Assembly: GCA_002434595.1 (NCBI GenBank)
Contig: DJKK01000052.1
Coordinates: 1 to 8,742 of the forward strand
Length of the DNA stretch: 8,742 nucleotides
Direction of reading: 5' to 3'
From: Alphaproteobacteria bacterium UBA6544
Lineage (GTDB): Bacteria > Pseudomonadota > Alphaproteobacteria > UBA8366
Shown here in pieces: positions 6,962-8,742 of this stretch (the stretch's first letter is position 1; the number at the start of each line of letters is the position of its first letter). The notes beneath the pieces were generated by a model that was not told the DNA's origin, ran no database searches, and worked only from the letters and a program-made list of their open reading frames with translations. The translations under genes and the position numbers were made by a program.

Positions 6962-6970
6962 CATTCCTGA

Positions 6971-8560
6971 TTGTCCGCAACGAGTTTGCCTGATGACCCG
7001 AACGCCTTTGAGCAGGCGATATCCCGGGGTGTCCGATATTGGCGTCGTATTTCGGGCGGTGGTGGCGACGGAAAGACGCGGCGTGTGATCGTCGACCTGC
7101 TAGTTGATCATCCGGTCTACTACCTCGGTAATCTTGTCCTCGCGAAATACCTCGAACTGACGCGGGGTTTGAAACCTTGGGCGCTAGTCTCAAGTGCAGA
7201 AGACAAGAAGATCATCCTGCTCGCGCGCAGTTTTGGGATCGAGCAGTTCACTTTCGTCCGCGATGAGGTGGCTAGGGAGGCGCGTCCGGAAGCGGCGCAG
7301 ATTCTGACCCAGTTCGATGGTCAGTCCGGGCACGCACTCCGTCGGCGCGTACTGGGCGTCAATATCAACGGCCTGCCGGTGGGGGATTTGCTTTATGACA
7401 CCTACTTGCGGGAGACGCATCAGGTCACGCTCAGCGATGTCGATGACGATCTGCGCGCTTATACCGCAATGGCGATCAATTACTACGCGCTGTACGACCA
7501 ATTGCTGTCGGATGAGGACGTCGGTGCCGTCGTATTGGGGCATCTCGTTTACCTGCGGTTTGGCATGTTAGCGCGGGTCGCGGCAGCGCGCGGCGCGGAG
7601 ATACTCGCACGCTATGGCGGCAAGGGTATGCGCGTGCAACGCCGGCGCGGCATCGAGGCGGTAACGGACGTGATGACCCGCGTTGAGCCAGCCCTTGTCA
7701 ACGGCATACAGGCGAACGAGGGGAGCGATGCTGTGCGTCTTGGCAAGCAGACCCTGGTACGCCGAATGGGGGGTGAGGGCAACGAGTTCGAGTATCTGAA
7801 CGAGGAAGGATATTCGCCCGCACGACGACGGCTGTCCGCGGACGTGTTATCGCGTTCCATGGGGCTCGACCCGGAACGGCCTAAAGGCCTACTCATGTTG
7901 CATGCCTTTCCGGATGCCAACCACTTTTCTCCGGGATTGCTTTTTGACGATTTCTACGATTGGTACCTGAAGACATTGGAAATCGCGTTCGAGCTTCGCG
8001 AGATTGACTGGTTGATCAAACTGCATCCTAATCTTGCGTATTACACCGACGACACCGGGCCCGCGGAGCTCGCAACTGATTCCGCGTCGCGGTTTGAGCA
8101 TATCCACGTGGTGCCCGAAGGTTTGAATACAGCGAGCCTCGCGGACATGACCCGGTTCTTGATCACCGTCAACGGCAAGGCCGGGCTAGAGTTCGCGGGT
8201 TGCGGTGTGCCTGTAGTCTTGGGAGGACGCAGCTTCTTCGCGGGAAACGGCTTCAGCGACGAGCCGAACGATGCCTCGGCGTATGCTGCCGCACTGGCAT
8301 CTGGGCCGCAGCTTGCACTCAACACGGAACAACGCGAACGGGCGTTGATTGCGAACGATTTGTTCTATCGCCGTCTCGTCGTCGATTGTCGTTTTCTGCC
8401 GGATACGGCGTACAATTTTTGGAAACCGTTCGATGAAGGCGCATTCTGGCGCGGGTATGTTGATGCCATGGAGAGCGGCAGTGTTGAAGACGATTCTGTC
8501 TACTCGGCCATGACCACCGCGTTTGAAACCGATTCAGATACGTTCCTGCGGCCGTTGTGA
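6971..8560 (+). CDS. Putative GT-B-like surface polysaccharide biosynthesis protein
   Basis: This is a 529-residue soluble protein with no signal peptide or membrane segment that I can see. Family recognition is partial. Seen: an N-terminal stretch HPVYYLGNLVLAKYLELTRG (47-66) like the first Rossmann half of GT-B enzymes, GDLLYDTYLRE (138-148), GHLVYLRFGMLARVAAARGAEIL (190-212, quoted only as a conserved-looking helix), DWLIKLHPN (346-354), and VNGKAGLEFAGCGVPVVLGG (400-419) followed by FFAGNGFSDEP (422-432). An I-K-x-HP motif followed by a segment of the form N-G-x-x-G-L-E-x(4)-G-x-PVV-x-GG is the donor-site pattern of capsule-synthesis proteins (PF05159, KpsS/KpsC-like Kdo transferases) and related CDP-alditol polymerases. 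Transfer of a sugar or alditol to a surface glycan is therefore inferred. The start is TTG 6971, just after an in-frame TGA. It is divergent from the dehydrogenase operon, and a hydroxyacid dehydrogenase follows 38 bases downstream. Donor and acceptor are unknown. Confidence 0.65.
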   Translation: MSATSLPDDPNAFEQAISRGVRYWRRISGGGGDGKTRRVIVDLLVDHPVYYLGNLVLAKYLELTRGLKPWALVSSAEDKKIILLARSFGIEQFTFVRDEVAREARPEAAQILTQFDGQSGHALRRRVLGVNINGLPVGDLLYDTYLRETHQVTLSDVDDDLRAYTAMAINYYALYDQLLSDEDVGAVVLGHLVYLRFGMLARVAAARGAEILARYGGKGMRVQRRRGIEAVTDVMTRVEPALVNGIQANEGSDAVRLGKQTLVRRMGGEGNEFEYLNEEGYSPARRRLSADVLSRSMGLDPERPKGLLMLHAFPDANHFSPGLLFDDFYDWYLKTLEIAFELREIDWLIKLHPNLAYYTDDTGPAELATDSASRFEHIHVVPEGLNTASLADMTRFLITVNGKAGLEFAGCGVPVVLGGRSFFAGNGFSDEPNDASAYAAALASGPQLALNTEQRERALIANDLFYRRLVVDCRFLPDTAYNFWKPFDEGAFWRGYVDAMESGSVEDDSVYSAMTTAFETDSDTFLRPL

Positions 8561-8598
8561 TGGTCTAAAGCGGGTTACACCTTAAGAGAGGTCAGCTT

Positions 8599-8742
8599 AT
8601 GCTGGAACTGCCGCTTACTGTACTCACTCATCGGGTCTTCCCGGAAACCCTGGCGATGCTGTCGGGCCGCACAAAGGTGCTAATGAACGACACGCTGGGC
8701 ACTTTGCCACCGGATGAGATCGTGACGCTGTGCCGGGAAGCG
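8599..8742 (+). CDS. D-isomer 2-hydroxyacid dehydrogenase, N-terminus only (PtxD-like)
   Basis: ATG 8599 opens a frame that runs off the right edge after 48 codons. AGAGAGG at 8585-8591 is a strong ribosome binding site seven bases upstream. The product begins MLELPLTVLTHRVFPETL. Seen: THRV (10-13), LMNDT (28-32), TL (35-36), EI (40-41) and C-R-E-A (45-48). By memory these fall at the same places in the N-terminus of phosphonate (phosphite) dehydrogenase PtxD of Pseudomonas stutzeri, an NAD-dependent member of the D-isomer 2-hydroxyacid dehydrogenase family. Other members (glyoxylate/hydroxypyruvate reductase, phosphoglycerate dehydrogenase) share this substrate-domain start, so the specific activity is open. 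The cofactor loop and the catalytic Arg, Glu and His lie beyond the window. It follows the GT-B-like gene by 38 bases on the same strand and may share its transcript. Confidence 0.7.
   Translation, partial: MLELPLTVLTHRVFPETLAMLSGRTKVLMNDTLGTLPPDEIVTLCREA

Larger units (their letters stand above)
6839..6970. promoter_or_regulatory. Divergent intergenic region, presumed promoters of two units
   Basis: These 132 bases separate the starts of the minus-strand operon and the plus-strand GT-B-like gene, so both promoters should be here unless one lies further inside a gene. I find no strong sigma-70 pair. On the minus strand, TTTCCC, 16 bases, then TAGCTT is the best weak candidate. Plus-strand candidates around TATGAC (6934-6939) match poorly. 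The region holds a 10-bp palindrome and a 7-bp inverted repeat, listed separately, plus GGCCG (6899-6903) / CGGCC (6915-6919). No regulator gene is adjacent in the window. Confidence 0.5.

Noticed and set aside
6695..6970. Plus-strand 91-codon frame ending just before the GT-B-like gene
   Set aside because: Half of it is antisense to the dehydrogenase. It has no motif and no convincing ribosome binding site. Its main use is its TGA, which fixes the TTG 6971 start.

Overview
The window looks like ordinary chromosomal DNA from a GC-rich proteobacterium, most likely an alphaproteobacterium. That guess rests on gene content, GC-rich third positions, tight gene packing and Shine-Dalgarno starts; no marker gene fixes the taxon. 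Coding density is above 95% and no gap between genes exceeds about 130 bases. I see no tRNA, rRNA, CRISPR array, insertion sequence or phage gene.

There are three transcription units. (1) A plus-strand unit at 1-1546 holds the C-terminal half of an FAD-dependent oxidoreductase, followed by an enoyl-CoA hydratase/isomerase of the crotonase superfamily. (2) A minus-strand unit runs from 6838 down to 1556: a short-chain dehydrogenase close to 3-hydroxybutyrate dehydrogenase, hydantoinase/oxoprolinase subunit A, subunit B, and a PPOX-type flavoprotein. Subunits A and B share an ATGA stop/start overlap. (3) A plus-strand unit starts at 6971 with a 529-residue protein resembling GT-B surface-polysaccharide enzymes. 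It is followed by the first 48 codons of a D-isomer 2-hydroxyacid dehydrogenase whose N-terminus resembles phosphonate (phosphite) dehydrogenase PtxD.

Units 1 and 2 converge, with 9 bases between their stop codons. A perfect 7-bp inverted repeat there takes in both stop codons. Units 2 and 3 diverge from a 132-bp region with a 10-bp palindrome and a separate 7-bp inverted repeat, which is where promoters and operators would be expected.

The minus-strand unit reads as a small-molecule catabolic operon: an NAD(P)-dependent alcohol/keto step beside an ATP-using HyuA/HyuB enzyme that could be a hydantoinase, an oxoprolinase or a ketone carboxylase. The dehydrogenase keeps the catalytic residues but has lost several residues that hold the carboxylate of 3-hydroxybutyrate, so its substrate has probably changed. 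Nothing here amounts to a clear new molecular system. The best leads are this operon's unknown substrate, the unassigned GT-B-like protein, and the PtxD-like gene at the right edge.
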